Assembly (NCBI GenBank): GCA_963807015.1
Contig: CAWEAS010000015.1
Coordinates: forward strand, 1-64,000
Direction: 5' to 3'
From: JAJPKK01 sp963807015
Lineage (GTDB): Bacteria; Pseudomonadota; Alphaproteobacteria; Rhizobiales; Xanthobacteraceae
Length of the DNA: 64,000 bases
Shown: in pieces, positions 63,623 to 64,000 of the stretch
Numbering within the stretch: the first letter of the stretch is position 1
Layout: each line of letters opens with the position of its first letter
Notes under the pieces: model-generated
Told to the model about the DNA's origin: nothing
What the model saw: the letters and a program-made list of their open reading frames with translations, nothing else
The model's database searches: none
Program-made: the position numbers and the translations under genes

Positions 63623-63952
63623 ATGAACCCAACGTCGGACGTTTTCGGCATCAACAAGCAGTATACCAACGAATTCGCGAAGGCGCAGGCGGCTTGGCTG
63701 GAAGGACTTCAGGACATCAATCTGCGGTGGTTAGAGCGCTGGCAGGCCGAAGCACAACTGCTCTCTGATTTCGGCGCAAAGCTGTCGGCCGCTCGATCGT
63801 TCACCGACACGGCCGCAGCCTATGGGGATTTTTCGCAGAAGCAGTGGCAAATGGCGAGCGAGGATACAGCGCGCATGATCGCCGACACCGAAGCGTTCGT
63901 CCGGCGTGGCGCGGATTTGTTTTCCAACGGCTGGCTCAAAGCCGCCGCGTAG
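63623..63952 (+). CDS. Phasin-like protein
   Basis: From 'MNPTSDVFGINKQYTNEFAK', the 109-residue protein is all helix with heptad-like repeats ('AWLEGLQDINLRWLERWQAE', 'QWQMASEDTARMIADTEAFV', 'RGADLFSNGWLKAAA'). It fits the phasin family, small amphipathic proteins that coat polyhydroxybutyrate granules, although the best relatives are longer. The ATG at 63623 fits the domain start; ribosome site is weak. A 3' fragment of this gene is found at 48.5 kb. Confidence 0.72.
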   Translation: MNPTSDVFGINKQYTNEFAKAQAAWLEGLQDINLRWLERWQAEAQLLSDFGAKLSAARSFTDTAAAYGDFSQKQWQMASEDTARMIADTEAFVRRGADLFSNGWLKAAA

Positions 63953-64000
63953 CCGGCAAGTCAATCTGTAAGCCTACGACGGCTTCAGCGAACTGCGCGT

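Noticed and set aside
1..64000. CRISPR array or tRNA/rRNA gene
   Set aside because: No regularly spaced short repeats, and no clover-leaf or ribosomal sequence patterns were seen when reading both strands.

Overview
The window is GC-rich DNA from an alphaproteobacterium, most likely a Bradyrhizobium-type Rhizobiales genome. Support comes from an Omp25/Omp31-type outer-membrane protein, a phasin-like protein, Ros/MucR-type and PilZ proteins, DUF3551 and DUF1059 families, and RkpG/RkpH-like capsule genes. No tRNA, rRNA, CRISPR array or intact transposase gene was seen.

Layout. 0.2-9.6 kb: a tandem-domain alpha/beta hydrolase, a CodA-like amidohydrolase, a toxin-antitoxin island (higBA with a nonsense-mutated toxin, a RHH-PIN pair, an orphan HigA, a lone nucleotidyltransferase, a RelE-Phd pair) and a GAF-GGDEF-EAL protein. 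10-14.4 kb: a decayed prophage block (hypothetical protein, large terminase, DUF5681-like protein, ParB-like/DNA methylase), with frame breaks in terminase and methylase. 15.5-48.2 kb: a large surface-polysaccharide region. It holds RkpG-like oxoamine synthase, SDR and GNAT genes; a desaturase; a tightly overlapped operon of ACP, fatty acyl-AMP ligase, DUF1796-like protein, a second ACP-like protein and a WcbI-like protein; glycosyltransferases, methyltransferases, a GH99-like protein, a KpsE-type export protein, a porin and a diiron-like hydrolase. A second kps set (kpsT, kpsE, kpsM) at 43.7-45.5 kb is broken. 48.3-54.8 kb: gene fragments, PilZ and GGDEF proteins and small Rhizobiales genes. 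55-64 kb: a tandem GT2 glycosyltransferase, an unknown large protein, a double-HTH protein, a pRiA4b ORF-3 protein next to a truncated DUF2235 gene, and small genes ending in a phasin-like protein.

How the genes may work together (inference): the capsule region looks able to make or tailor an acylated surface glycan. RkpG/RkpH-like enzymes, the desaturase and the FAAL-ACP pair would supply a lipid part; GT2, GT25, WcbI-like, sugar-methyltransferase-like and GH99-like proteins would build and modify sugar; the intact KpsE-type protein would help export it. The second ACP-like protein has Leu where the phosphopantetheine-carrying Ser belongs, which is the most unusual functional feature.

The other theme is duplication followed by decay. 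Parts of at least seven genes occur twice or more: amidohydrolase, vapB-type antitoxin, GNAT, the methyltransferase next to it, a VasI-like gene, phasin and GT25. The GNAT copies are inverted and flank the capsule block, and one is spliced onto the 5' end of a kpsM gene.
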